Below, in pieces: positions 34,124 through 45,911 of a DNA stretch of 64,000 bases (within the stretch, counting starts at the first letter, position 1; each line of letters begins with the position of its first letter). Both the position numbers and the translations under genes were made by a program. The notes under the pieces were generated by a model. That model made no database searches and had not been told where the DNA came from. It saw only the letters and a program-made list of their open reading frames with translations. The DNA is from Plantago ovata. Lineage: Eukaryota > Streptophyta > Magnoliopsida > Lamiales > Plantaginaceae. The DNA lies in NCBI GenBank assembly GCA_028274465.1, contig CM051456.1, positions 99,849,050 to 99,913,049 of the forward strand. Reading direction: 5' to 3'.

Positions 34124-36430
34124 TCATGCGGGATCAACTTTGCATCGGGTACTAAACTTCCCCGTCCAAGTGCTCTTCAAAGCACTAAGTCCCTGCACAT
34201 CTTGACGAACATAAAGAGGACCAAAGAATCCTACAAGTTCGTTAGTATCAACATAAGCACATGAATTAACTATGGCTCGCAACGTATGTTGCTTGCCATT
34301 TACCTCGAAGCTACATGTACGACGGTACATGTCTATCACCATATGTACTTTGTTGATGAATGCTCTACCCAAAAGAACCACATCCTTGAGCTTTGCGGAG
34401 GATGTAGGCATGACGATGAAGTTCGTCTTGACCTTTACACCGGCGACTCTTACCACTAGATTCTCGATCACACCCAATGGCTTCTTCATAGACCCATCCG
34501 CCAATTGCACCATGCACTTCATTGGTCTTAAGCCAGACAAACCCGACTCTTCGTACACGTTCAAAGGTATGACATTCACACCCGCTCCCGTGTCTAGAGT
34601 TGCCACTATTCCATCCTTCTTACCCAAGCCGATTTCCACATCAAAGCTCTCTTGCATAGGCACTTCCACCATATCCACCAACTCATCTTCAGACGATGAG
34701 TTTTCATTCACTTCCTCAACTATCGCATCAGATTGTGCGACCACTTTCTCTTCCACAACTACCTTAGGAGTCTCAAGCTCCTCACTCACCTTGCAAGTTT
34801 CAGTTACCTTGCAACTTGGCACCTCAACTAGTGCATTGTCTCTCACAACCGTGATCTCCACGGGCAAATCAGTCACCACGGTTATGGCCATAGGCTTCTC
34901 CGTGTTTCCGGGAAACTTCCCTTGCTCTCTACTCGCCCCTCGATCTATAAGCTCTTGTAGCTTCTTATGGAGGTTGCTACTACTAGCCTCAAGCTTCTCA
35001 AAGCGTTGATTGTTAGTAGCCTCATTACGATAGTAATGCTCCATGAATTTGTTCGTCTTCATAACCAGATCATTGAGTGAAGAGACAAGAGGTGAAGGAA
35101 GCACCCCTCCACCTTGTGGTCCCGAACTAGCAACCTGAGGTGGAGGTGTAGGATTAGAAGGCGGTGCTCCTTCATACCAATTGTTCCCATAGTTGAGACG
35201 ACTTCTATCTTGATTAGGACCATAGTCATTTTAATCCGAGTTATGAAAATAACCACGGTTGCCTTGATTCTGGTACCCGCCTCGGGGTCCACGGTTTTGT
35301 GGCCTCACATTGCCATAACCTTGCCCGTAGTTCACATCTCCAACTACTTGCTCTCCCTCAGCAGCATATACTTCTTGTCGGACATCGTTCGTGATGTATT
35401 GCTCTCTAGCAAATTCAGAACGACACAAGTAGGCCGGGTGCCCATAATTCTTGCACACACCACAAACTTCCGTAGAAGGAGAAGGAACGCTTTACCTCAA
35501 AGCTTGCTTCACTTCATGGGCGAACCCATCGAAGGCATTTTGTTCCACTACTACCTTGACTTCACCTCTTTGCTCCTTTTGGAGCACACGAGCCCTCACA
35601 TTCCGGTTTTGTGAATTCCGGTACATCATGTCCAGCTTCACTTGGTCTTGAGAAGGAAGCAACTCCCCCATACTACCTCCACAAATACTATCCACTTGAT
35701 ATTGAATCTCAGGATGTAAACCATTGTAAAAGAATTGGAGAAGCTGACCTTTATCATACCCGTTATGTGGGCATCGATGATGCAATCCCATGAATCGATC
35801 ATAGGCCTCGTGGAAAGGCTCATCGTACCTCTGCTCGAAGGAGCTAATTTGGCTCTTCATAGCCATTGTCTTGGAAGCGGGGTAGTAACGCTCCATGAAC
35901 TTGTCAAAATATAGATCCCATGTCGTCAAAGACCCGGCCTCCAAAGTATTGAGCCAAGCCTTTGCACGATCGCCTAGCCCCATAGAAAAGACCTTCATGC
36001 GGAGATCATCATCCGTAACACCAGCTCCCGGTCGCCCAAGATGGAGAACAAAGTTCTCGAGCTCATTCAAGTATCCTATCACGTCCTCATTAGCCATCCC
36101 ATAGAATTTGGGAAGTTGTTGGAACATGTGATTCTTGATCTCCAAGTTCCTGGTGGCATCATTGAGGACAATAGCTGGTCCTCTAGCCCCAACCGTAGGC
36201 TTAGTAAGTGTACGTATAGGTCTCTCCGCCATTTCACCTTCCAAGTAAACCGATTCAAGAACTGGCTCCAAAAGATAAGAAGAAGACTCTTCCCGAATAC
36301 CAGAAGTAGAAGCTCTAGATGCTACTCCTTCAAACTCAAGATTCAAATTCCTCCTTCTCCTTTGAAACAAACGATCGATCTCGTCTACAACAGGTTCAAT
36401 AATAGGTCCACCCGTTCGGGTTCTAGGCAT
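34124..36430 (-). pseudogene. Element 4 gag-protease (one frame with two stops)
   Basis: The start is MPRTRTGG at 36430, which aligns with MPHTRS of elements A, B and C; the frame is also open upstream, to 36538. The capsid domain shows ATRNLEIKNHMFQQLPKFYG, MGLGDRAKAWLNTLEAGS and HHRCPHNGYDKGQLLQFFYN. TAA stops lie at 35492-35494 and 35231-35233 in the same frame. A zinc-knuckle remnant, CKNYGHPAYLC, follows the first stop. The protease has ATLDTGAGVNVIPLNVY and VVLLGRAFINKVHMVIDMY. No RT follows. Without the stops it would be close to 768 codons. Confidence 0.87.
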
Positions 36431-36552
36431 GCACTCACGTGAAATACAAAATAGTGAGTATCTCAAGCAAAAAGAAACAAAAACAGAAATGAGACAAAGA
36501 AGAGATGTTGGCTGAAAAAACCAAAACAAAAACACCAACCAAAGGAGTTAAG

Positions 36553-36570
36553 TCCCCGGCAACGGCGCCA
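36553..36570 (-). promoter_or_regulatory. Element 4 primer-binding site for tRNA-Asp
   Basis: The minus strand reads TGGCGCCGTTGCCGGGGA, identical to the site of element 2 and to those of elements B and C, three bases inside the LTR. Confidence 0.9.
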
Positions 36571-36573
36571 AAT

Positions 36574-37995
36574 TGATGATGTCGTTTTTCACCAATTAAA
36601 TTTTTTTTAAAAGCCTAAGAACACTTATCACTACACAAACTAGAGTGCAATGGCAAGTTGTCCCCGAGTGTCGTTCTCTCGGGACCTAACGTGGCTTTGC
36701 TTGAGGTTTTTGCAAGTAATTTCAGTCAACGAATTCAAATGTTTAGAGAATCGTTTCCTTTGAACAATAGCAACGAGAAATCAGATTGCTGTAAACAAGC
36801 TTGGAAAACGGTTGGTGGTAGAAATCAAATACACATGCACGGGTTACGTATATGCTCACAAGTTCAGTGCGTAGAACCTTCGATCAAGTCTGCTAAGCAA
36901 CTCGTCTAGGCAAATTTAAGACACACATCATAAAAGATCACTATCAATAATTTAGAGGTCCTTGTCACCAACACCATTTATCTAGCATGCTGCAAATCTC
37001 TAACATACAATCCTATAGCTTTCATTGACCAAGAGTTTGTCACTATACTCAATTCGAATATATTTTATAGGCAACTAAGAATCATATGAAGGAATTTGCA
37101 GCAAGATTGAATCACAATCTCATGTAAGCATAAACATAACCCATAGCATGCATATTCTACATTCTACCACCAACACAAAAGATTTAGCTACTCATATTCA
37201 TCAACATAGACATCAATTCATATGAATAATAATTGGAATACATCATATCAAACTACAAGACAAGAGAGTGATACAAGTTACCACCAAAGCTGTCACTAAT
37301 CGGTGGAAATCAAAGAAAACCTCTCCGTAGATGATTACAAAGGATGAATCCCAATCAAAACCTTGAATCCCAAGCTAAAATACAAAGAAATCTGAATATT
37401 CTCTGAGTTTTGGGGCTTAGGAGCTCTCCAAAACGAAGTTACAGTTTAAAAGACAATCAAAAAATGATCAAAGATCAGATTTAAGAAGGAAAATCCGAAA
37501 ACGTAACCGCTGCCAAGCGGACCGCTTGGAGAAGCCAAGCGGAGCGCTTGGCAAGCGAAGCGCTTCGGGCACTCCAAGCGCTTCGGGCACTCCAAGCGCT
37601 TCGCTTTGCTTCTGTGCCAAAGCTCCTGGAAATTGAAGTGAAGCGCTTCACTATTCCAGGAGCTTAGCTTGGCTCCTGGGCAGATTTTTGTCTTCAAACT
37701 CAATCTTTTTGCCCTCGCATGGCCCTCGGGTGCCTTGGACTCATCCTTCTCGATGCTTATTGATACTCAAACACTTACGAACAAGCCACGGAGATTGGGG
37801 AACTTCAACGGGGCCATCTTTTCCATAAAAAGGCTCGTTTTTAGCTCCAAAATCGCCGTTTCGTACCTAAGTGCCTGAAAATGCAGAAAACACAAAACGT
37901 GACACAATTCTACCAAAATAACCAAAAAACAAGGCTAGAAGATAGCAAAAGAAGGTAAAAAAGACAAGATGAACGCGTCAAAAATACGTTCATCA
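36574..37995 (-). repeat. Element 4 5' LTR
   Basis: It runs from TGATGATGTCG to ACGTTCATCA, followed by the TSD TCTCT at 37996-38000. Its palindrome array at 37513-37675 has one more short unit than the left LTR. No canonical TATA box was identified, unlike in family A. Confidence 0.92.
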
Positions 37996-38000
37996 TCTCT

Positions 38001-38916
38001 ATATCCTAGATTGGTCTTCAGCAATCATTGAAAAATGCCTTATCTCAGAACATGATTGCCTTGCTGAAAAAGCATGGTTATGGCTTAAACGAACAAGTCA
38101 CCTAAACTTCAAGACGCTGAATAAGCTGTCTAAAACGGCACTTTTAGTTGGATTACCTAAGGTTACTTTTAAGAAGGATGGTGTTTGCACTGCATGTCAT
38201 CAAGGTAAGCAAACCAAAACTTCTTTCAAGAACAAGGCAGTACCGTCAACTACAAAACCTTTACAACTCTTGCACATGGACTTGTTTGAATCTTCTTCAA
38301 CAAGCTATGCTGGTAAGAAGTATGGTCTGGTGGGGGTAGATGATTATTCAAGGTTCACTTGGGTAATTTTCATCAAACACAAGTCTGAAACAAGGAATGA
38401 AATACCTAACTTGCTGAATAAGCTCGAAGTCATGAAAAATGACCAGGTAAAAATCATCAGAACAGACCATGGTACTGAGTTTGTAAACCAGTACATAACT
38501 GAGTATTGCACTTTTAAAGACATACGACATCAGTTATCCTCAGTAAGGACACCTCAATAAAATGGTGTTGCTGAAAGGAAGAATCGTACCCTTAAGGAAG
38601 TAGCTAGAACAATGCTTGCTGACACTGAAATAAGTGAAGCTTATTGGGTTGAAGCGATTAACACCGCCAGCTATACTCAAAATAGATGTTTGACAACTAA
38701 GGAAACAACAAAACTCTGTATGAGTTATTTGTTGGAGGACCTCCTAACATCACCCATCTCAGAGTATTTGGTTGCAAATGCTTTGTTCTTAACAATGGTA
38801 GAGAATAATTAAGGACATTTCAACCAAAGGCAGATGAAGCGATATTTCTTGGCTACTCCTTACATAGCAAAGCTTATAGAATTTACAACAAAAAGGCACA
38901 AAAGATTTAAGAATCA
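38001..38916 (+). pseudogene. C2 pre-integrase and integrase region
   Basis: Sequence resumes after element 4 with the pre-integrase His/Cys motif (KRTSHLNFKTLNKLS ... CTACHQGKQ). The integrase core follows: GKKYGLVGVDDYSRFTWV (first Asp), IIRTDHGTEFVNQ (second Asp) and NGVAERKNRTLKEVARTML (Glu). A TAA lies just before NGVAERK, and further stops and shifts occur after 38810. The order protease, integrase, RT confirms Ty1/copia. Confidence 0.85.
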
Positions 38917-39745
38917 GTGCATGTTGTATTCTATGAAAAGACACAAGGAGTTCCCGCTGAAGAAGAAATATCAGAATGTATGAAAAAACTACTCATACAC
39001 GAGCAAAGAACTGAATCCAATGCTGGAAATGTCAAATATGTTGAACTTAATGATGATTCTGACAATGACACTCCAACTCCAAGTCATGTCAAGATAAATG
39101 TAGTTCATGATAAGGAATTCCCGGCTAAAGACGCAGTTGCTCCAGATGTTGCTAAAACTACGCAACCTCCTGTTCCTGTTGACGAGTTATCTCAAACCAG
39201 CAATGCTGAAAAAGTAGTTGTTGATGAACCAATTTTAGTAGAGACACAACCAGATACCAGTAGTACTGAACAAGTACATGCTGAAGAGTCACATGTTGAA
39301 ACACAAACATACCCGGATCCAAAAAGCAGAAAACATGTTAACAAATGGATTAGAGATCATCCCTCTAAGGATATGATTGGTGATATTGACAAACGTCAAG
39401 TGACTAGATCCAAAGTTTCTACCAATCAAGAACTTGCTGAAGAAGCAATTGTTGTTGAGGTAGAAGCTTTGTTCTCTTGCTTTGTTTCAGAAATTGAGCC
39501 CAAAACCATAGAAGAAGCTTTAAAGCATTCCGAATGGATCAAGGCAATGCAAGAAGAACTGGATCAATTTGAAAGGAACAAAGTCTGGAAACTTGTACCC
39601 CTTGCTCAAGGAAAGAAAGCAATTGGTACAAAGTGGATGTTCAGAAACACGCTAAGTGAATCTGGTGAAGTAACAAGGAACAAAGCACGTTTAGTTGTTC
39701 TAGGTTATTGCCATAATGAAGGATTGGATTATGATGAGTCTTATG
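38917..39745 (+). pseudogene. C2 integrase tail and start of RT, cut by element B
   Basis: An open frame from 38917 carries an acidic linker, then EALKHSEWIKAMQEELDQFERNKVW and KAIGTKWMFRNTLSESGEVTRNKARLV. This is the typical start of copia RT. It ends at GLDYDESY where the LTR of element B begins at 39746. The frame stays open for 27 codons into the LTR by chance. The rest of RT, RNase H and the 3' LTR of C2 lie right of the window. Confidence 0.87.
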
Positions 39746-40624
39746 TGATGAATGTGTATTTTACACTTTCATTCGAGTCTTTTTCACCTATTTTAGCTAT
39801 CCTCTATGTTAATTTAGCTATATTTTAGTGCATTTATTAGAATAGTGTCACGTTTCCCTTTAGTTTTTATTTTACATGTTTTGGTTGAAAAACGAGGTTT
39901 TCTGGGCAATTATATTGAAGTAGACAAGGAATTGGTGTTCCAGAAGCCTAATTGGAGTATCTGAAAGATTCCGGATAGGATTGGAAGTCCAGGGGTCGAA
40001 TCTGGAGGCTAGAAGGCCACTAGAAGTCAGAAACCGAGTTCGAAAAGGGGAAGAAATCCAAAAACGCGTTTTAGGCCGAAAAATACTCCCGAGCGAATCG
40101 CCCGGGACGTGGGTCGAATCGCCCCACACCAGGCGAATCGCCCGGTGTGTGGGGCCCTTCGCCCCACACAATTCGAAGCCTATATATAGTTGCTCAGTTT
40201 TTCTCCGTTTTTCATACTTTTCCAGACCTTTTCTCTCACCTTTCTCTGTAGTTTTATGTAGGAATTCCCCAGAGCCTGTTCTGGGGGTTCTTAGCTTAGA
40301 AGATACTTTTTCTTAGCAATTTGGAGCTTGTAAGATCGCGATTCTTCGGAGATTGACAACCTTCGGTAACATTGTATCTTACAGTTTTTCTACTTATTTT
40401 TATATATCTTTCATCATGTTTTCATTCATTCGTGGTATGATTTCTGTTGATTGCATGACAACTATGAGTAGCTAAAATTCTCGTGGGTGATAGTATGTGA
40501 TTTCTTAGCAAAGGGTTGGTAATTATGCTAATGGCTACATCGCGCATTATACTCTGAGTTATTGCTTTATTTCTTTGATCTATCTAAATCTCTATCTTCG
40601 TATTGTTGAATAATTATTGAACAC
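39746..40624 (+). repeat. Element B 5' LTR, first part
   Basis: It starts TGATGAATGTG. The palindrome array 40085-40167 is of the T type (GGCGAATCGCCCGG, GTCGAATCGCCCC) and the TATA box CTATATATAG is at 40180-40189. It is cut by element A after TTGAACAC; the last 308 bases follow at 49036-49343. Confidence 0.9.
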
Positions 40625-41922
40625 TGATGAACGTGTATTTTACACTTTCATTCGAGTCTTTTTCACCTATTTTAGCTATCCTCTATGTTAATTTAGCTAT
40701 ATTTTAATGCATTTGATTAGAATAGTGTCACGTTTCCCTTTAGATTTTATTTTACAGGTTTTGGTTGAAATTCGAAGATTTCCGGGCAATTAAATTGAAG
40801 TTGACAAGGAATCAGTGTTCCAAAAGCCTATTTGGAGTATCTGAATGTTTCAGGATAGGATTTGGAGTCTAGGGGCCGAATCTGGAGGTTAGAAGGCTAC
40901 TAGAAGTCAGAAACCGAGTCCGAAAAGGGGAAGAAATCCAAAAACGCGTCGAAAACGCGGAATTCCGCGAGAAATTCTCTGGGGCGAACCGCCCCAGAGG
41001 TGGGGCGAACCGCCCGGTGTGTGGGGCGAACCGCCCCACAGTATTTCGGGGCCTATATATAGTTGTTCAGTTTTCTCCGAAAATCATATCTTTCCAGACC
41101 TACTTTATCACCTCTCTCTATAGTTTTAGGTAGGAACTTCGCGGGGCCTGTCCTGGGAGTTCAGTATCTTAGGGGATACTTTTTAATAGTAGTTTGGATC
41201 TCGTAGGATCGCAATCATCCGGAGATTGACAACCTTCGGTAACTTTGTATCTTACAGTTTTATTCTACTTATTTTATTATATTCTTTCAACATGTTTTCT
41301 TCTATGATTTCTGTTGATTGCATGCCTATTATGAGTAGCTAAACTTATCGTTGGTGGTAGTATGTGAATTCTTAGCGAAGGGAAGATAATCATGCTAATG
41401 GCTATATCGCGCATTATACTCCGTGTCATTGCTTTATTTCGTTGATCAGGCACAGCCTAAATTCTCGTATGTTGTATTAATTATTATGCACAATTGGACA
41501 CTTGTCGACCATCAGACCAATTATCTTCGTAGTGTTGAATAATTACGGAACACATTAGGAGAATAGTGATTGACTTGTCAGGCCAATTATCTTCGTAGTG
41601 CTTAATATTTGCAACAGGACACTAGATTGATTCAACGATCTCTATGCAAGACCGAGGAATTTATGCATGATTATCGACCCGTTATGTTAAGAAGGACCAT
41701 ACTATCACCAATCTCCATTATCTGCTAGAAACCCCCTTTTGCTATCTGTCTGTTGTTTTATATTCTCTTGTTAAATAGATAAAGCTAGTTATAGTCCTGA
41801 GAGAACGACACTCGAGTCATTCTACTGCTACACTACGGTTTTCGTTGTAGTTGTGGATTGCCTTTGGCTAAATAAAAAATTTATTTGCGTGAACTCGGAG
41901 CACGACATCCGCACGTTCATCA
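40625..41922 (+). repeat. Element A 5' LTR with promoter
   Basis: TGATGAACG ... CGTTCATCA. The palindrome array 40981-41039 consists of GGGGCGAACCGCCCC units (C type), and the TATA box CTATATATAG is at 41053-41062. The 3' LTR has an extra palindrome unit of about 19 bases at the same spot. Confidence 0.93.
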
Positions 41923-41925
41923 AAT

Positions 41926-41943
41926 TGGCGCCGTTGTCGGGGA
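41926..41943 (+). promoter_or_regulatory. Element A primer-binding site for tRNA-Asp (one mismatch)
   Basis: TGGCGCCGTTGTCGGGGA differs by C to T at one position from the sites of elements B, C, 2 and 4. Confidence 0.88.
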
Positions 41944-42091
41944 CTGTACTCCTTTTTTCTATTTAATTTGTTTATATTTACAGCTTTAGATTCCTAATTC
42001 TACTAGTTTTAGTTTTCCTTTTTAATCTCTCTCTCATACTGCTTTCCTAGTCTGTTTCCAATCACCTTTCCTAGTCTGTTACAGATAGTGT

Positions 42092-44231
42092 ATGCCGCAT
42101 ACACGTTCTGCAGGAACACCGCTTGCTGATTCAATTGCTGAGATCGACAGAGTCTACCACCAGAGAAGGCGACTACTTGAAAGGCGCGCACTAGAGGAAA
42201 TAGAGGAAACCGATTTCTCTGAATCTCTACTCAGTCTCTTCAAGGAAATCGACGGAATGGCAGAAGCTAGACCACTGAAGGCATGGGTTCAAGCCACCAA
42301 GGATCGTATGAGGGGACCGACGATTGTTCTTTCGTCTGCAACCCGAGATCTGGAAATCAAGAACCACGCATTCCAACAACTTCCGAGGTTCTATGGCTTG
42401 TCAAGGGAAGATGTGATTGGGTACTTGCACGATATCGATGATTTCGTCAACCAACTCCCACGACCCGGAGCTGACATAACAACGGATGAGTGGAGGATGA
42501 AGGTTTTTGCTATGGGACTTGGCGACAGAGCCAAGTCATGGCTGAGTTCTCTTCCAGCAGGCTCGCTGGACACTTGGGAGAAGGTTTTTTCAGCTTTCAT
42601 GGAGAAATACTTCTCTCACACCTTGACTACCGCGCTTAAGGCGCAGATCACTAGATTCAAGCAGGACTATGATGAGACCATCTACACCGCGTTTGAGAGG
42701 TTCCAAGATCTCACGAACAAGTGCCCTCACCATGGTTTTGAACTTTCCGACCTAGTCCAACACTTCTACAATGGACTAACCTTCGAGAACCAAGAAGTGG
42801 TGGATTTCCAATGCCGAGGCAATATTTGGGAGGAAACCGCAGAAGCCGTCTGGGCAGTTTTCGAAAGGCTTGCTAAGGGTTCGCAGTTCAATGGTTAGGA
42901 GACGTGGACCTGAAGCTCCACCAACTCAAGAAGCCCCTATGTACAGGGGGAATGGGGATCAATTCGAGTGCTTTACCAATGAATTGAAGCAAGTCCTCAA
43001 GAGCGCCACCGGAACAACTGTTTCGAACGAAGTATGCCGAATATGCAAGAACTATGGGCATGGGGCTCATATGTGTAGATCGGGGCTGGCATACGATGAT
43101 GGCAACTGGGCTCGAGGAGGCGAAGAAGAAGCCTTTTCTACGGAGTATGGGACTCAAGAAGTTAGCTAAGGACAAGACGGTAGGAATCCTCGAGGTGGAT
43201 TTTGGAGAAGAGGATACCGTAACAATCAAGGATATGCACCGGCTAACCAAACTTATGGACCTAACCAACACCGTAGTAGGCTAAACTACGGTAATGACCA
43301 CTGCGAAAACCCCGCTCCGAAAGAGCCACCGAAGTCGAAGTCGGCTCAACTGATGGAGAACTTGCAAAAGATGGTCGATCACACACAAAGTTTTCTTAAA
43401 CGTTATGAAGAAGATTCCGAGAAGACTAGGGCAAGGCTCGATAGGTTGGAAGAGAGCACTAGGCTCGCGCATCAAAAGATGCAAGTGTTGATCGACCGAG
43501 GAGCAATTAGGGAACAAGACAAACTGCCTAGCAACACTGTGAAGTCGAATGCCATTACATTGGCTGGTGATGTACCTGACGAAATCACCATCAAGAAGGT
43601 TGTTAAGTGCGAGTGTTGCATGAAGGAAGAACTTCTACAGGCTGAGGAAGAAGAGAAGGACCTTGGTTCTAACGCAAGTGATGAGGAGCAAGAGGATCCC
43701 GAACCACTCCCTAAAAGTTTCGATGTTAAGGTAGGGATTGGTGAGCTTGAAGAAGTCCGTGCCACACTAGACACGGGATCCTACTCAAACATAATTCCTT
43801 TGAATGTGTTTGAAAAGAGCAACCTTGGAAAACTATCTGAGCAAAGGGCTATTGTGCAACTGGCGGATGGATCCTTTATGAGACCCGAGGGCGTTGTGAA
43901 AAATGTGTTGGTCAAGATCGGTGAAGCATCTATATACACCAATTTTGTAGTTATGCCGGCATCTGCACCTGGGACGGGGGATGTCATACTCTTAGGGCAA
44001 ACATTCTTGACCAAGCTACGCTCCGTGATGGACATCTACCAAAGAACTTGCACCATCGAAGTAGATGGCAAGCGACACGTGTTGCAAGCCATACCTGATC
44101 CACCGGAACCGCCTGATATTACTACTCATTACTGTGGTCTTGCAGCCTACATTCTTTCTTATTCAGAGGTTCGTGGCATGGAAAGGAGATCAATGAAGGG
44201 GAAGCCTAGTACCCACAAAAAGAAGAGATAG
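42092..44231 (+). pseudogene. Element A gag-protease (frameshift and stop)
   Basis: The start is MPHTRSAGTPLADSIAEIDR. The capsid domain shows ATRDLEIKNHAFQQLPRFYG, GLGDRAKSWLSSLPAGSLDT and KCPHHGFELSDLVQHFYNGL. A 14-base deletion near 42885, relative to B and C, shifts the frame. The zinc knuckle CRICKNYGHGAHMC is in the next frame (about 43035), and TAA at about 43168 follows. A coiled-coil segment (FLKRYEEDSEKTRARLDRLEE) and the protease (ATLDTGSYSNIIPLNVFEKS, VILLGQTFLTKLRSVMD) are in 43353-44231. Relatives B and C show that the parts were once one frame. Confidence 0.88.
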
Positions 44232-44274
44232 GCGCAGACAGGAGTCGAGTCAAAGACTTTAAACAATGACGCTA

Positions 44275-44292
44275 TCCGGGAGGCAACCCGGA
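44275..44292 (+). other. Post-stop hairpin with AGGCAA loop (element A)
   Basis: TCCGGG-AGGCAA-CCCGGA lies 44 bases after the gag-protease stop. The stem differs from that of element 4 at paired positions while remaining fully paired. Confidence 0.8.
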
Positions 44293-44493
44293 ATTTTTAT
44301 CGCTTTCTTTACTGCTTTTCTGCATGCATTCATTCTTGAACTATTTGCTTCTCATATGCGAATTTGTTCTTGTCTGTGTCGTATGTGCTTATGTTTGAGT
44401 GAGATTTTTCGAGTGGTTTTTTGAAAAAATTGATTTCGGGGATTAAAACCGCATTTTCTGACATCGGGAACCGTCTCCCCGCACTGGGGAGCA

Positions 44494-44572
44494 CGGGGCG
44501 AACAGCCCCACGTGGGGGGCGAACCGCCCCGTGTGGGGCGAACCGCCCCGCACGTGGGGAGAACCGCCCCAC
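44494..44572 (+). promoter_or_regulatory. Element A internal GC palindrome array
   Basis: Units of GGGGCGAACCGCCCC type occur with one variant (GGGGCGAACAGCCCC). They match the C-type units of the element's own LTRs. A weak TTAAAAAA stretch and then a C/T-rich leader follow, as would suit a promoter for the second gene. Confidence 0.7.
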
Positions 44573-44804
44573 GGCTCCAGATCTTAAAAAACGCGGATTT
44601 CTTCCCCAAAACCTCATTTTCTTCATTCTTCTTCGTTCCTCCTCCCAAAAAACCCGAATTTCGCGATTTCAACTTCAAATCTTCATAACTTCTTCAATTC
44701 TTGACCAAATTTAGTGTTCTTTAGCTTAAATCGAAGCCTATTACATGATCTTTCATCCCATCCGAACAGATTTCATCCTTATGCGTTAGATTTTCAGATC
44801 TGAG

Positions 44805-45345
44805 GTATCATCCTTAGAACCCTAATTTTCGAATTCGGGGGTTTTCTTATTTGAGCTTCAATTTTGCTTATTTGATGCATGGGTATGTTGTTTGTATGAT
44901 TAGACATGTTATTTACTATCAATTGCATGCTCAATTTTGCTTAGATTGTTGATTTGGGTATTTTGCTGCTAGATGATATATCTTGTTATGCAATATGTCT
45001 TTATCTTTGATTTCTTGCATATGATTGTGTATATTGATGTAATGTTGGTGGATTTGACGATAGAATGCTTAATTGTTGAGTATGAGGATTTATGCTGGTA
45101 GAATTTTTCGCTGCTATGGTATGAATTGAGCGTTGTTATCAAGGATATTGGTTGTCTAGTAAGAGCATAATGTGATGTATTGCATGTAGTAGTTACATTA
45201 GTATGTTGCATGATGAAGTAGCTAGGCTAGATATTACGGTTTGGGGAGCTCGATTGTTGATTTTATCACTTGTGTGTTTCGCTTTTACACTAGCATATAT
45301 TTGAGTCAGTTTTGTGTCATACGAGGTACTAACTGCTGTTTGTAG
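44805..45345 (+). other. Predicted leader intron of element A
   Basis: The donor TCTGAG|GTATCATC (44804/44805) and acceptor TGTTTGTAG|GAACC (45345/45346) bound 541 T-rich bases. A perfect branch-point-like TACTAAC at 45328-45334 lies just before the acceptor. The same sites are conserved in elements B and C. Introns are predicted only from sequence. Confidence 0.65.
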
Positions 45346-45733
45346 GAACCATACCAAGGGAAAGGAGCATTCCCGTATGATTGCTGTGAAGAACCATGTC
45401 AAGGAAGGTGACCTCGCTAGATGTGCGTTTGAGCCAAGGGGTTTTGCAACAACGTCGTGGATTATCCAAGAGGAGGAGCTAGAGTACACCTGGAGTAAGG
45501 ACTCCTATGCCTATTCATGCACCACCGAAGGGACAGAAACCATTATTACGTCAGCACTCCATCACGAGGACTGCAAAGTTCGAGTGAACTGGAAGGCACC
45601 GGGACATTCTCGCCGCGACAGATTCAATCTTGAGTTCGCAGTTGCTAGAAGGTTCCGAAGCGCTAGCTTGGTTCCAAAACATAATGACATGGGTACCCAG
45701 CACCTTGTTGGGGTGCCCCTTGCCTGCCTCTAA
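45346..45733 (+). CDS. Element A second ORF, unknown function
   Basis: The open frame follows the predicted acceptor; the first ATG inside is MIAVKNHVKEGDLARCAFEP. The most constant part in A, B and C is EEELEYTWSKDSYAYSCTTEG; the end has ARRFRSASLVPKHNDMG. I recognise no domain and see no signal peptide or membrane segment. The frame could also belong to a non-coding second transcript, since C has a stop in it and many differences change residues. Confidence 0.45.
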
Positions 45734-45911
45734 AGTGAGCATCATATAGACATCGGTCGGATCCACCGTAGAGAATGTGGTCGGAATTGGAGAAAAAGGT
45801 AGAAGACTTCTGAGTATCCGAGCAGCTTATTGAAACCTTCTCGTGGTGTAAAACGTTGGAGGGGGAGGTCCTGTTACCACTGCCCTTTCCCCTTCAACAG
45901 TTCACATCCTA

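Larger units (their letters stand above)
28235..37995 (-). mobile_element. Element 4: non-autonomous Athila-like element with gag-protease and a second gene
   Basis: The element is 9,761 bp with LTRs at 28235-29635 and 36574-37995. TSD TCTCT is at 28230-28234 and 37996-38000, and a tRNA-Asp primer site at 36553-36570. On the minus strand it has a gag-protease frame, then a hairpin, a GC palindrome array, a leader with an intron, a second ORF and a long 3' UTR. There is no RT, RNase H or integrase anywhere between protease and 3' LTR. The two LTRs differ at roughly 18 places by eye in 1.4 kb, so the insertion is fairly young and was presumably mobilised by another element's enzymes. Confidence 0.92.

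Noticed and set aside
39746-39828. Extension of the copia RT frame into the LTR of element B
   Set aside because: The frame stays open by chance past the insertion point; the added residues are LTR sequence.
40981-41039. Short regularly placed palindromes taken for a CRISPR-like array
   Set aside because: The units are adjoining and variable, lack unique spacers of constant length, and lie in a plant LTR next to a TATA box.
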